A DNA stretch of 64,000 nt from CAYNZV01 sp965217095 (GTDB lineage Bacteria > Latescibacterota > UBA2968 > UBA8231), in contig OZ244235.1 in assembly GCA_965217095.1 (NCBI GenBank), forward strand, positions 4,216,001 through 4,280,000, written 5' to 3'. The position numbers and the translations under genes were made by a program. Below the pieces are notes generated by a model, which saw only the letters and a program-made list of their open reading frames with translations, ran no database searches and was not told the origin of the DNA. Shown in pieces: positions 8,101-17,081 of the stretch. Numbering within the stretch: position 1 is the first letter of the stretch; every line of letters begins with the position of its first letter.

Positions 8101-9224
8101 AGATTCTCCTGGACTTCTTCGGAACCACCGGTTTTGCCACCATGACGTGGGGCAATCTGCTGATGATCGCCATCGGCATTATTTTCGTTAGTCTCGCGAT
8201 CATCAAGGACTACGAACCGCTTCTCCTGGTGCCGATCGGATTCGGCATGGTCGTCGGCAACATCAACTCGATCCCGAGCATGGCGCTGGGCGTTTACGAC
8301 CAGGGCAGCGTTTTGAGTTACATCTACTTCGGTGTATCCCAGGGCATCTTCCCGCCGCTGATCTTCCTCGGCATCGGTGCCATGACCGATTTTTCCACGA
8401 TGCTCGCCAATCCGAAGCTGGTTCTTCTGGGTGCAGCCGCACAGATTGGCATCTTTCTGACGCTTATTGGAGCACTGTACCTCGGCTTCACCCCGGCCGA
8501 GTCTGGCGCGATCGGAATCATCGGCGGTGCCGATGGGCCGACGGCGATCTTTCTGTCAGCTAAGCTGGCGCCCCATCTACTGGGTGCCATAGCGATCGCC
8601 GCCTATTCCTACATGGCGCTGGTGCCGGTGATCCAACCCCCGATCATGAAGCTGCTCACAACCCGGCAGGAGCGTCTCATCCAGATGAAGGCCCCACGGC
8701 GGGCAACACAGCGGGAGAAGATCATATTTCCGATCGTCGCGTTCCTCATAGCGGCACTGATCGCGCCGGGCTCGATCGCACTTGTGGGCATGTTGTTTTT
8801 CGGCAATCTGTTGAAGGAGAGCGGAGTGACAGAACGCCTCGCAGCTACCGCCCGCACCGCCATGGTCGACATCGTCACCATCCTGCTTGGTTTTTCCGTT
8901 GGGGCCAGCACCCAGGCACAGACTTTCCTGAAACCACAATCCGTGCTCATCTTCGCCCTTGGCGCGTTGTCGTTCGCCATCGCCACCGCCGGGGGGGTCC
9001 TCTTCGCCAAATTCATGAACCTGTTCCTCAAGGACAAGATCAATCCGCTGGTTGGCGCCGCCGGCGTGTCCGCTGTTCCGGATTCGGCGCGAGTGGTACA
9101 GATGGTTGGCCAGAAAGAAGACCCACACAATTTTCTGCTCATGCATGCCATGGCACCCAACGTAGCTGGGGTGATCGGCTCGGCCATCGGCGCCGGGGTG
9201 TTGTGGTCGGTTCTGGTGGGTTAG
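8097..9224 (+). CDS. oadB: Sodium ion-translocating decarboxylase beta subunit
   Basis: 375 residues, polytopic inner-membrane protein. The signature IGGADGPTAIF with its essential Asp, the following AYSYMALVPVIQPP stretch, and the final helices match OadB/GcdB/MmdB. These subunits decarboxylate carboxybiotin and export sodium ions. The start is a GTG that overlaps the gamma-subunit stop by four bases. oadA follows 23 bases downstream, giving gamma-beta-alpha order. The beta subunit does not reveal which acyl substrate the complex uses. Confidence 0.93.
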   Translation: MKILLDFFGTTGFATMTWGNLLMIAIGIIFVSLAIIKDYEPLLLVPIGFGMVVGNINSIPSMALGVYDQGSVLSYIYFGVSQGIFPPLIFLGIGAMTDFSTMLANPKLVLLGAAAQIGIFLTLIGALYLGFTPAESGAIGIIGGADGPTAIFLSAKLAPHLLGAIAIAAYSYMALVPVIQPPIMKLLTTRQERLIQMKAPRRATQREKIIFPIVAFLIAALIAPGSIALVGMLFFGNLLKESGVTERLAATARTAMVDIVTILLGFSVGASTQAQTFLKPQSVLIFALGALSFAIATAGGVLFAKFMNLFLKDKINPLVGAAGVSAVPDSARVVQMVGQKEDPHNFLLMHAMAPNVAGVIGSAIGAGVLWSVLVG

Positions 9225-9247
9225 CGACGTAGAAGAAAGAGATTGAC

Positions 9248-11119
9248 TTGAGCAAAAAAGTCAGATTTATGTGCACCGCGTTTCGCGACGGTCTCCAGTC
9301 CACCTATGGTGGCCGGGCGTTTCGAGCGGACTATCTGCCCGCGGTCGAAGCGGCCCGCGACGCCGGCATCGATTATTTCGAAGCGGGCGGGGGCGCCCTG
9401 TTCCAATCGCCCATCTTCTACTGTCGCGAGAATTCGTTCGACACCATGGACGCGTTTCGCGATGCCGCTGGTCCCGACTCGGAGTTGCAGACCCTGGCGC
9501 GCGGAGTCAACGTGGTCTGTCTCGATTCCCAGCCCAGTGATGTAATCCGCATGCACGCACAGCTGTTCAAGAAACATGGGGTCGACACGATTCGAAACTT
9601 CGATGCCCTCAACGACGTGGAGAACCTGATCTACAGCGGTCAGTGCATCGCCGATGCCGGGCTCAAACACCAGGTATGTGTCACGATGATGGAGTTGCCT
9701 CCTGGCTGCGAAGGGGCTCACGATCCAGAATTCTACGTCGCTACCGTACGCAAGATTCTCGATTCCGGGGTCCCGTTTCACTCCATCTGTTTTAAGGATG
9801 CCTCCGGGACCGCGGTGCCCCTCAAGGTGCACGAGACCATTCAACAGGTGCGGCAGATGGTTCCGGGAGAAACCACGATTCACTTTCACACCCACGAGAC
9901 CGCCGGCATAAGCATCGCCGCTAACATGGCCGCACTGGATGCGGGAGCGGACGTGATCGATCTCTCGATGGCTCCCTGTTCGGGAGGAACCTGTCAGCCC
10001 GACATTGTTATCATGTGGCACGCATTGCGCGAAGCGCAGCACGAACTAGACGTGGATATCGACAAGGTGCGGGAAGCCGAACAGGTGTTTCAAGACTGTA
10101 TGAGCGAGTACCAACTTCCTCCGGAGGCCCTCAAGGTAGACCCTCGCATTGTCTGGAGTCCCATGCCCGGCGGTGCCTTGACGGCAAATACTCAGATGTT
10201 GCGCGACAACGACATCCTCGATCGGTATTCGGACATGATCAAAGCGATGAGCGAGGTCGTGCAGCGGGGTGGGTACGGAACCTCGGTAACGCCGGTTTCT
10301 CAGTTCTATTTCCAGCAGGCGTTTAACAATGTGATGTTCGGTCCCTGGGAGCAAATCGCCGAAGGTTACGGCAAGATGGTACTTGGATACTTCGGCCAGA
10401 CACCGGTGCCGGCGGACCCCGAGATCGTCAACCGCGCCGCCGCCGCTTTAGAGCTGCGACCCACGGACCGCTCACCGCGGGAGATGGATGACGAGGACCC
10501 GCAAAAAGGGATCGAGGCCGCGCGCGAGCAACTGCGGGCGGCGAACATCCCCGACACCGACGAGAACATCTTTATCGCTGCAGCGTGCGGCGACAAGGGG
10601 ATCGCGTTTCTCCGCGGTGAAGGCGAGCTGGGCGTTCGAAAAGGGGGCTTTGAACCGGTCGTCGTCGTTGCCCCGCCCACGACCGAACCGCAAGCAGCGG
10701 CGCCCGCGGCGGAGCAACCATCGGGCGAGCCCGTGGCAGAGAAACCAGAAGGACCAGCGGCGTACACCCTGTCGGTGGACGGAAAGGAGTATCGGCTGCT
10801 GGTGGATGGGAACACCGTTCATATTGACGACGAGGCCTTCGAGGTTCACTTGCAAAGCGCTGACGCAGCCGCCGTCACGCCGTCACAAGCCGAGCGAGTG
10901 GCGGCGGGTTCTCCGGTCAACGCGCAGATGCCGGGCAAGGTTATTCGGCTCAATGTGGCCGTCGGTGATCGCGTCGAAGCGGGGCAGGCGTTGATGATCG
11001 TGGAGGCGATGAAGATGGAGATGCCGATCAACGCTCCGGTCAGTGGCAAGGTGCACCACCTCGCTGTCCAAAACGGCGACCAGGTAGCCACCGGTCAGCT
11101 GTTGGCTTCCATTAGCTGA
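9248..11119 (+). CDS. oadA: Sodium-pump decarboxylase alpha subunit-like carboxyltransferase with biotinyl domain
   Basis: 623 residues. An N-terminal DRE-TIM carboxyltransferase domain (about 1-290) is followed by the conserved PYC/OADA region and, after a Pro/Ala-rich linker near 475-500, a C-terminal biotinyl domain with the biotin Lys in EAMKMEM (Lys589). Active-site signatures are AFRDGLQS, CFKDASG and FHTHETAG. The classic OadA forms are RDAHQS and CIKDMAG, so this is a divergent branch and its substrate (oxaloacetate or another acyl donor) is uncertain. TTG start with AAGAAAGAGA ahead. The biotin protein ligase birA is next, convergently. Confidence 0.85.
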   Translation: MSKKVRFMCTAFRDGLQSTYGGRAFRADYLPAVEAARDAGIDYFEAGGGALFQSPIFYCRENSFDTMDAFRDAAGPDSELQTLARGVNVVCLDSQPSDVIRMHAQLFKKHGVDTIRNFDALNDVENLIYSGQCIADAGLKHQVCVTMMELPPGCEGAHDPEFYVATVRKILDSGVPFHSICFKDASGTAVPLKVHETIQQVRQMVPGETTIHFHTHETAGISIAANMAALDAGADVIDLSMAPCSGGTCQPDIVIMWHALREAQHELDVDIDKVREAEQVFQDCMSEYQLPPEALKVDPRIVWSPMPGGALTANTQMLRDNDILDRYSDMIKAMSEVVQRGGYGTSVTPVSQFYFQQAFNNVMFGPWEQIAEGYGKMVLGYFGQTPVPADPEIVNRAAAALELRPTDRSPREMDDEDPQKGIEAAREQLRAANIPDTDENIFIAAACGDKGIAFLRGEGELGVRKGGFEPVVVVAPPTTEPQAAAPAAEQPSGEPVAEKPEGPAAYTLSVDGKEYRLLVDGNTVHIDDEAFEVHLQSADAAAVTPSQAERVAAGSPVNAQMPGKVIRLNVAVGDRVEAGQALMIVEAMKMEMPINAPVSGKVHHLAVQNGDQVATGQLLASIS

Positions 11120-11143
11120 CCGCACTCTTCCACCCTACCGCTG

Positions 11144-11935
11144 CTACCAACCTGCGTCCAGATCACCCGACCAGATTTCAGTCAGTCTTCCGTCAGGTAA
11201 GCGCAGGCACAGCTGGCCGCGATCGCCGAACCCTTCCATGACCCCGCGAATCGTAGATTCGCCGTCGCGAATTTGAACCTCGCCATCGAGACCCTCACAG
11301 CGGCTACACCATGCCGACTTCAGGGTGTCGAACCCACCTTGCCGCCACCGGCTGCACCAGTTCTCCAGCTTGCCCAGCAACGGTTGCAGGACCGATTCGA
11401 CCGGGCGTTCCTCACCGGTTGCCAGCAGGATGGATGTAACCGGCCGGTCTATAGAAGCCGCCACCTCCGCATCCATGTTGACGTTGAGGCCGACCCCTAA
11501 AACGACAGCAATGTCCGGGGTCTGTGTTTCCACGTCGACTTGACGGTGCAGGGTGCCGGGATTCTCGCCGGCGCTTCCCGTCGGCGCCAGCTCAGCGAGA
11601 ATTCCGCAGATCTTCCGCCCTCCCACCAGCACGTCGTTAGGCCATTTGGTGCGTGCCTCGAGTCCTATCTGCTCCAGGTGATCTGCTACCGCTAGCGCCG
11701 CGGCCATAGGCAGGCTGGTTAGGTGGGCGCGGTCACCGCAGCGGACGAGGCAGGAAAATGTGAGATCGCGTCCGGCGGCGCTTATCCATTGCCGCTCGAA
11801 ACGCCCGCGCCCGGCCGTTTGCTCCCGCGCCACCAGCACGTACCCGTTCTGGACTACGCCCTGGCCGAACTGCTCGAGCACGGCAGCGTTGGTCGAGGGC
11901 AGACGATCGCGCCACTCCGGTTGCCGGAACTTCAA
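11144..11935 (-). CDS. birA: Biotin--[biotin carboxyl carrier protein] ligase
   Basis: 263 residues, a class I biotin ligase without the N-terminal DNA-binding domain, so it should not act as a repressor. The biotinyl-AMP site is seen as AGRGRFERQW and KWPNDVLVGGRKICGIL, and a short SH3-like C-terminal domain follows. It would attach biotin to the Lys in the alpha subunit encoded convergently 25 bases away. It is the last gene of a leftward run, 7 bases after ettA. Confidence 0.92.
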   Translation of the reverse strand: MKFRQPEWRDRLPSTNAAVLEQFGQGVVQNGYVLVAREQTAGRGRFERQWISAAGRDLTFSCLVRCGDRAHLTSLPMAAALAVADHLEQIGLEARTKWPNDVLVGGRKICGILAELAPTGSAGENPGTLHRQVDVETQTPDIAVVLGVGLNVNMDAEVAASIDRPVTSILLATGEERPVESVLQPLLGKLENWCSRWRQGGFDTLKSAWCSRCEGLDGEVQIRDGESTIRGVMEGFGDRGQLCLRLPDGRLTEIWSGDLDAGW

Positions 11936-11942
11936 AACAGAC

Positions 11943-13628
11943 TCAACCCCTAGTCATTTGGCGGTATTTGATGCGGTGAGGATTCGCCGCTTCTTCGCCC
12001 AGATTCTTGCGTTGTAGCTCTTCGTATTCGGAGTAATTGCCTTCAAACCATTTGACCTGACTGTCCCCCTCGAACGCCAGGATATGGGTGGCGATGCGAT
12101 CGAGGAACCAGCGATCGTGGCTGATGATGACGGCACATCCGGCGAAGTTTTCCAACGCCTCTTCCAGAGCCCGCATGGTGTTTACGTCCAAGTCGTTGGT
12201 CGGCTCGTCCAGAAGCAGTACGTTTGCTCCTTGCTTGAGCATCTTGGCCAGATGAACGCGGTTGCGCTCCCCCCCGGAAAGAGTCCCCACCTTCTTTTGC
12301 TGATCGCCCCCGGAAAAATTGAAATGGCCTACGTACGCTCGGGAATTGACCCGCCGGTCCCCCAGAGAGATCTCATCTTCCCCCCCCGAGATCTCCTCCC
12401 AAACCGACTTGTCGCCAACCAGGCTGTCGCGGCTCTGGTCGACGTAGGCCAGCTCAACTGTATCGCCGACTTTCAAGGCTCCGCTCTCTGCCTGTTCCTG
12501 TCCGGTAATGAGCTTGAAGAGGGTGGTCTTCCCCGCCCCGTTGGGACCGATCACGCCGACGATGCCGCCGGGCGGCAATATGAACGACATGCCTTCGAAG
12601 ATGATGCGATCGGCGTAGTTCTTGCCGAGATTCTCCGCTTCGATCACCAGATTCCCGAGTCGAGGTCCTGGCGGAATGTAGATCTCTAGATCGGCGGCAC
12701 GTTTCTCCGCCTCTTGATTCAGCAAATTCTCGTAGGCGCGTATGCGAGCCTTGCTTTTGGTCTGACGCGCCTTGGGAGCCATGCGAATCCATTCGAGCTC
12801 CCGCTCCAAGGTCTTCTGTCGTTCGCTTTCTGTTTTTTCCTCCTGCTTCAATTGCGCCTGTTTCTGTTCCAGCCAGGAGGAGTAATTCCCTTTCCACGGG
12901 ATGCCTTCGCCGCGATCCAATTCCAGAATCCAGCCGGCGACGTTGTCCAGAAAATAGCGATCATGGGTGACCGCAATGACCGTGCCTTGATACTGCTGTA
13001 AGTGACGCTCCAGCCAGGCTACGGATTCGGCATCAAGGTGGTTGGTCGGTTCGTCCAGGAGCAGAATATCGGGATTGCGCAGCAACAGCCGGCACAGGGC
13101 CACCCGTCGACGTTCGCCGCCGGAGATCACGTCGACCCTCTCATCCTCTGGAGGGCAGCGAAGGGCATCCATCGCCATTTCCAACCGGCTGTCCAGGTCC
13201 CAGGCGTTGAGGGCATCCAGCTTCTCCTGCACGGCGGCCTGCCGTTCGATGAGCGCGTTCATGTCATCGTCTGACATCGGTTCGGAAAACCTGTTGTTGA
13301 TCTGGTCGAACTCCTTGGCAAGATCCACCGTTTCCTGCACGCCCTCTTCGACGATCTCGCGGACCGTTCTCCCCGCTTCCAGCTGCGGCTCCTGTTCCAA
13401 AAACCCGACGGTGTACCCCGGCACCAGCACGGTCTCACCTTCGAATTCGGTGTCGACGCCGGCCATTATTCGGAGCAGAGAGCTCTTTCCCGAACCGTTC
13501 AGGCCCAGAACTCCGATCTTGGCGCCGTAGAAATAGGACAGGTAGATCCCTTTGAGCACCGGCTTTTTGTTGTGGTTTCTGCCGACGCCGATCATCGAAT
13601 AGATCACTTTGTCTGGAGCGTCACTCAT
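11943..13628 (-). CDS. ettA: Energy-dependent translational throttle protein, ABC-F ATPase
   Basis: 561 residues, soluble, two ABC domains joined by the ABC-F linker. First domain: Walker A GLNGSGKSS, signature SGGERRRVAL, Walker B LLLDEPTNHLD. Second domain: GPNGAGKTT, LSGGERNRVHL, LLLDEPTNDLD. Length and the MIGVGR start plus YKYRQMTRG-like end (IKYRQMTRG) match EttA, which binds the ribosomal E site and gates the first peptide bond according to ATP/ADP level. Its start overlaps the preceding Gfo/Idh/MocA gene by four bases. Confidence 0.93.
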   Translation of the reverse strand: MSDAPDKVIYSMIGVGRNHNKKPVLKGIYLSYFYGAKIGVLGLNGSGKSSLLRIMAGVDTEFEGETVLVPGYTVGFLEQEPQLEAGRTVREIVEEGVQETVDLAKEFDQINNRFSEPMSDDDMNALIERQAAVQEKLDALNAWDLDSRLEMAMDALRCPPEDERVDVISGGERRRVALCRLLLRNPDILLLDEPTNHLDAESVAWLERHLQQYQGTVIAVTHDRYFLDNVAGWILELDRGEGIPWKGNYSSWLEQKQAQLKQEEKTESERQKTLERELEWIRMAPKARQTKSKARIRAYENLLNQEAEKRAADLEIYIPPGPRLGNLVIEAENLGKNYADRIIFEGMSFILPPGGIVGVIGPNGAGKTTLFKLITGQEQAESGALKVGDTVELAYVDQSRDSLVGDKSVWEEISGGEDEISLGDRRVNSRAYVGHFNFSGGDQQKKVGTLSGGERNRVHLAKMLKQGANVLLLDEPTNDLDVNTMRALEEALENFAGCAVIISHDRWFLDRIATHILAFEGDSQVKWFEGNYSEYEELQRKNLGEEAANPHRIKYRQMTRG

Positions 13629-14602
13629 GATATCTCCGTGTTTGCTGAATCAGTAGGCGAGGTGGAATGATCGCTGTAGGCACGAAACACCACCTCCAGA
13701 TCCCGGCGCGCCCTGGCAAAGTTTGAATAGGGCTGGGCCGATCGATCTTCGAGGCAGCGCAGAAAATCATCCGTCATCCTGCCAAACCCCATCAGGTCGG
13801 ACAGATTGGGCGGCAGCAGCGCTCGGCGTCTTCCGTTGAGCACGGCGTACAACCCATTGCTCTCGAAAACGATGCTCCCGGCAGCACCGATGACCCTGGA
13901 ATGTTGCAACAACCCTTTGGTGAGACTGGGCACATCCCAAGCGTAACGCAGAACTGCGCTCACACCGCCTGCGTAGATCAGCTGCAGCTCGCAGCGACGC
14001 TCCGGCTCGTGCTCGTCGCCCCAGCCGGGAAAGCTCGCAGAGATGTCGGTGACATCGTCATCGACCAAATCTCCGATCAAGGCGACGAAATGTATCCCGC
14101 CCTCGAGCAGCGCGCCGTAGTCGGTTCTCCAACCCTTGGCCGCCTGCGTAAACAGCTTTTGGACCTCCACCCTCTTAATGGCGCCGATGGCATCGTCTGC
14201 AATCAAACCCTTCAAGAGTTCCAACGAAGGTTTGTAGTAGTAGTTTTCCGCCACCATCAGCAGGGCGCGTTCGTGATCCTTCAGGGCCGTTTCAATCTCC
14301 ATCAATTCCGCTGGTGACGTGCAGAGCGGTTTTTCGGCAAGAACAGCTTTCCCGCTCCGCAGTGCTCTGATGGTCTGGTCGCAGTGGAACCGTGGGGGTG
14401 TAGCAAGCAGGATCGCGTCGATTGCATCACTCGACAGTACCTGCTCGAACTTGTCGATAACACCAGCCCCGTCCATGCGGTCGCACAACATGCGGGCGGA
14501 AACGGCCGAACGACTGTGGAAGTAGAGATTCGCCCGGCCCCTCAGGTTCCGAGCGTGCATGCCGCCGATCTTGCCGCAGCCCGAGATACAGATGTTTTTC
14601 AT
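13625..14602 (-). CDS. Gfo/Idh/MocA-family oxidoreductase
   Basis: 325 residues. N-terminal Rossmann fold with a glycine-rich dinucleotide motif (SGCGKIGGMHARN), then AEKPLC at about 92-97, which carries the Lys typical of this family, and a C-terminal alpha/beta substrate domain. Members are NAD(P)-dependent sugar or cyclitol dehydrogenases; the substrate is not readable. It lies one base after the GMC oxidoreductase gene and overlaps ettA by four bases. Pairing with a GMC flavoprotein suggests linked sugar or polyol oxidation, for example via a 3-keto intermediate. That link is inference. Confidence 0.88.
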   Translation of the reverse strand: MKNICISGCGKIGGMHARNLRGRANLYFHSRSAVSARMLCDRMDGAGVIDKFEQVLSSDAIDAILLATPPRFHCDQTIRALRSGKAVLAEKPLCTSPAELMEIETALKDHERALLMVAENYYYKPSLELLKGLIADDAIGAIKRVEVQKLFTQAAKGWRTDYGALLEGGIHFVALIGDLVDDDVTDISASFPGWGDEHEPERRCELQLIYAGGVSAVLRYAWDVPSLTKGLLQHSRVIGAAGSIVFESNGLYAVLNGRRRALLPPNLSDLMGFGRMTDDFLRCLEDRSAQPYSNFARARRDLEVVFRAYSDHSTSPTDSANTEIS

Positions 14603-14603
14603 C

Positions 14604-16106
14604 TCAGTATTTGGAGCTTCGGGAGGTAACGATGTCGGCCACTCGAAGCGAGTTGGCGGCGATGGTAAGGCTGGGGTTGACGCCGCCTGAGGTAGGCATG
14701 AAGCTCCCGTCCACTACGAACAGGTTATCCAACCCCCGAAGGCGGCAGCTGGGATCCAGAACACTTTCATCTTCTTCGCTGCCGAATCGCAAGGTGCCAA
14801 CGGCGTGAGAAAAGGAATCGATGGCGTGGGTAAACGGAATCAGACCGCCGGCCGCGCGCAGCACCTTCTTCGCTTTGCGAACCAGGTAGTCGCGGCGGGC
14901 TAGATCGCGGGACGAATACGCGTGGTGAATCTCGGAGAGCTGCAGGCCATACTCGTCCTTGGCTGCGGCCAGTGTCACTCGATTCTCAAGCCGGGGTTCG
15001 TCTTCGGCGATACAGAGGAGGTTTTGCAGGCGGCGCGCCGCAGCTGCAGCCAGTCGTTTCAGTCCCGAGGGGGCGAAGTGATGGAGGACGGCCGGCGCCG
15101 GGGTGTATATATCCTGAATGATACCGACGGCGGTTCCGTGCTCGACGCGCAGGTCTTCGTAAAAATCGGTGAAACACAACTGCTTGTGGAAGACGTTCTC
15201 GGGATTGGTGGCACCCGGGAAAAGGTAGCCGGCCACCGCGTTGCAATGTCGCATGAGACAACACCCAAAGAACCGGTGTTCGGTGCCCAGATTTGAGCGC
15301 CGCAGCAAACCGGGACTGTAAAGTGCCCCAGCTCCGAGAAACACAACCTGTGCGCCGATCGAAAACATCTCCTTCGTTTCCTTGCTGATACAAATAAGCT
15401 GCTCGACCCTTTCGCCGTCTGCCTGCAATTCGGCGACGATAGTGCCGGCCACGATCTCGAGTCCGACCTTTTGGGCTTGGCGCAGGACCGTCGCAGTCAG
15501 ATCGTTTTTCGCCTCGATACGGCAGGGGAATCCGTCGCACGTGTTGCACTTGATGCAGATGTTTCTGGATTCGTCGGTGAAGTTGATCGCCAAGGGAATC
15601 TTGAACGGATTGTATCCGAGCTTGCGGGCGGCTGAGAAGATACGTCGCGCCGGCGCCGTGAGTGGCTGGCCAGGCTGCGGATATCCCGCGGACCGGCGGG
15701 GTTCAAAGGGGTCATTGCCGGAATCCCCGTGGACTTCCAGCATACGTTCGGCTTTGCTGTAGTAGGGCTCGAGGTCTTCGTAGCTAATCGGCCAACGGTC
15801 GAAGTCAGTCTCGCGCAGGCGTAACGAAGCTCCCCCGTAGAAAACCGAAAGTCCCCCTACAACTTCGTTGGCGAAGACCGGTTTGAAATCTCGGGCGCCG
15901 TACTGTTTAACTAGGAGAGGGGCGCTGTTGCGATAGCGCTGTTCGAGCAGAATTGCTTCCTGGTTCCAATCGAGCGCATCCCGTCTTGCCCAACCCCCGC
16001 GCTCGATCAATACCGTGCTTAGACCCGCCTTGGCGAGAGCATAGGCTGCCAGGGCGCCGCCAAAACCGGATCCTACGACAACCGCGTCATAAGACTTGGA
16101 TTTCAT
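14604..16106 (-). CDS. GMC-family FAD-dependent oxidoreductase with a four-Cys motif
   Basis: 500 residues. N-terminal FAD-binding motif VVGSGFGGALAAYAL and C-terminal GMC signature with VVDGSFMPTSGGVNPSLT. GMC enzymes oxidise alcohols, sugars or polyols with FAD. Residues 184-195 read CIKCNTCDGFPC, four cysteines in 12 residues, which could hold a metal or Fe-S centre and pass electrons to a carrier instead of oxygen. No Tat or Sec signal is evident at the N-terminus. It overlaps the membrane-protein gene upstream by 20 bases, which suggests the two products work together, perhaps at the membrane. Confidence 0.87.
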   Translation of the reverse strand: MKSKSYDAVVVGSGFGGALAAYALAKAGLSTVLIERGGWARRDALDWNQEAILLEQRYRNSAPLLVKQYGARDFKPVFANEVVGGLSVFYGGASLRLRETDFDRWPISYEDLEPYYSKAERMLEVHGDSGNDPFEPRRSAGYPQPGQPLTAPARRIFSAARKLGYNPFKIPLAINFTDESRNICIKCNTCDGFPCRIEAKNDLTATVLRQAQKVGLEIVAGTIVAELQADGERVEQLICISKETKEMFSIGAQVVFLGAGALYSPGLLRRSNLGTEHRFFGCCLMRHCNAVAGYLFPGATNPENVFHKQLCFTDFYEDLRVEHGTAVGIIQDIYTPAPAVLHHFAPSGLKRLAAAAARRLQNLLCIAEDEPRLENRVTLAAAKDEYGLQLSEIHHAYSSRDLARRDYLVRKAKKVLRAAGGLIPFTHAIDSFSHAVGTLRFGSEEDESVLDPSCRLRGLDNLFVVDGSFMPTSGGVNPSLTIAANSLRVADIVTSRSSKY

Positions 16107-16887
16107 GTAGATATACGACGACCAGCAGCGCCACGATCGCCAATGCCATATAGTGAAATTTTTCGCGACGGTCGACGAATTCCCGGATCCGTTGTAGATC
16201 GGGCCGGAATTTCCCCGACATGTTGCGCTGGATGAAGGTTTTGTAATACTCGATCGCGAAGCGTTCGAGACCGCCGTTCATGTATATAAGGAAACCGACG
16301 TGGAGCGGGTCGAGAGGGTCGCCGAGAAGGTAGAATAGAGGCGATAGCACGGCAAGAACCAGACCTGAACGTTGGAACTTCAGCCATTTGAAACCCTCAA
16401 ACGGCGCATCCTTGTAGGCCCCACCCAAGGCAACTAGGAGCCCGGTTCCGTACGCCACCAGGAGGTATCCCGTTAGACTGCTGACTTCGACCTCGATGAG
16501 CAGGAAGCTGAACACTGCGGCGACGATGAGAGCGCCCGCGGCGTGGCGCAGGAGATTGCTTTCCACGTATCTACCAAAGAAGGTGATCCGCGAAGGAACA
16601 AAATATTTCGCTTGGTCTTCGGTTCGAAAGAACCCCTTGTAGAGTTCGGCGACGAAACGTTCGATGCCCATGATCAGGAAGAACACCTGCACGATGCTGA
16701 GGCGAGCCAGGTTTTCGCTGAAAAGCGGGATGAAGTAGAGGGCGATCAGGATCGCCACGTTGAAATAGATGCTGCGGGGAAAGGTTTTTGCTTTGAAGGT
16801 CTCGAACGGAGAATCTTTGAACGCGCCCCAAAGGCATGTGTAGAGACCCGAGAAGATGGTGACGACCAGTGCGACCGCGAAGCTCAT
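16087..16887 (-). CDS. Internally duplicated eight-helix membrane protein, function unknown
   Basis: 266 residues with about eight hydrophobic segments. The protein is a tandem duplication: GAFKDSPFETFK (21-32) recurs as GAYKDAPFEGFK (156-167), and ERFVAELYKGF (76-86) recurs as ERFAIEYYKTF (208-218), about 132-135 residues apart. The conserved charged Lys-Asp and Glu-Arg positions near helix ends suggest a functional site in each half. I do not recognise the family. It is the first gene of the leftward run and overlaps the GMC oxidoreductase gene by 20 bases, so a membrane anchor or electron acceptor for that enzyme is a reasonable guess, no more. Confidence 0.75.
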   Translation of the reverse strand: MSFAVALVVTIFSGLYTCLWGAFKDSPFETFKAKTFPRSIYFNVAILIALYFIPLFSENLARLSIVQVFFLIMGIERFVAELYKGFFRTEDQAKYFVPSRITFFGRYVESNLLRHAAGALIVAAVFSFLLIEVEVSSLTGYLLVAYGTGLLVALGGAYKDAPFEGFKWLKFQRSGLVLAVLSPLFYLLGDPLDPLHVGFLIYMNGGLERFAIEYYKTFIQRNMSGKFRPDLQRIREFVDRREKFHYMALAIVALLVVVYLHEIQVL

Positions 16888-17029
16888 GGGTTCATTTTCT
16901 GGACAACATCCGCCCGGGGGTGCTGACGGCGCGCGAACATCCAGCCTGTGTTAGCCGGAAAATCGAGAGCGACAATAGTACTGTCATCGCTGCTTGCTAG
17001 CAAACAACAGCGGCCACATCCTCCGTTCC

Positions 17030-17057
17030 TTGCGAAACCAAGGGGAAGCTCTATTTT
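17030..17057 (+). promoter_or_regulatory. Possible promoter before the TIM-barrel gene
   Basis: TTGCGA (17030-17035), a 16-base spacer and TATTTT (17052-17057) lie 25 bases before the start codon. The GAGGAGAAA ribosome site overlaps the expected transcript start region. Weak match. Confidence 0.3.
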
Positions 17058-17081
17058 TGCTGCCCGTCGAGAGGAGAAAAT

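Noticed and set aside
9221..10042. Leftward 273-codon frame opposite oadA
   Set aside because: It mirrors a strongly conserved gene, has no ribosome site and no recognisable motif.
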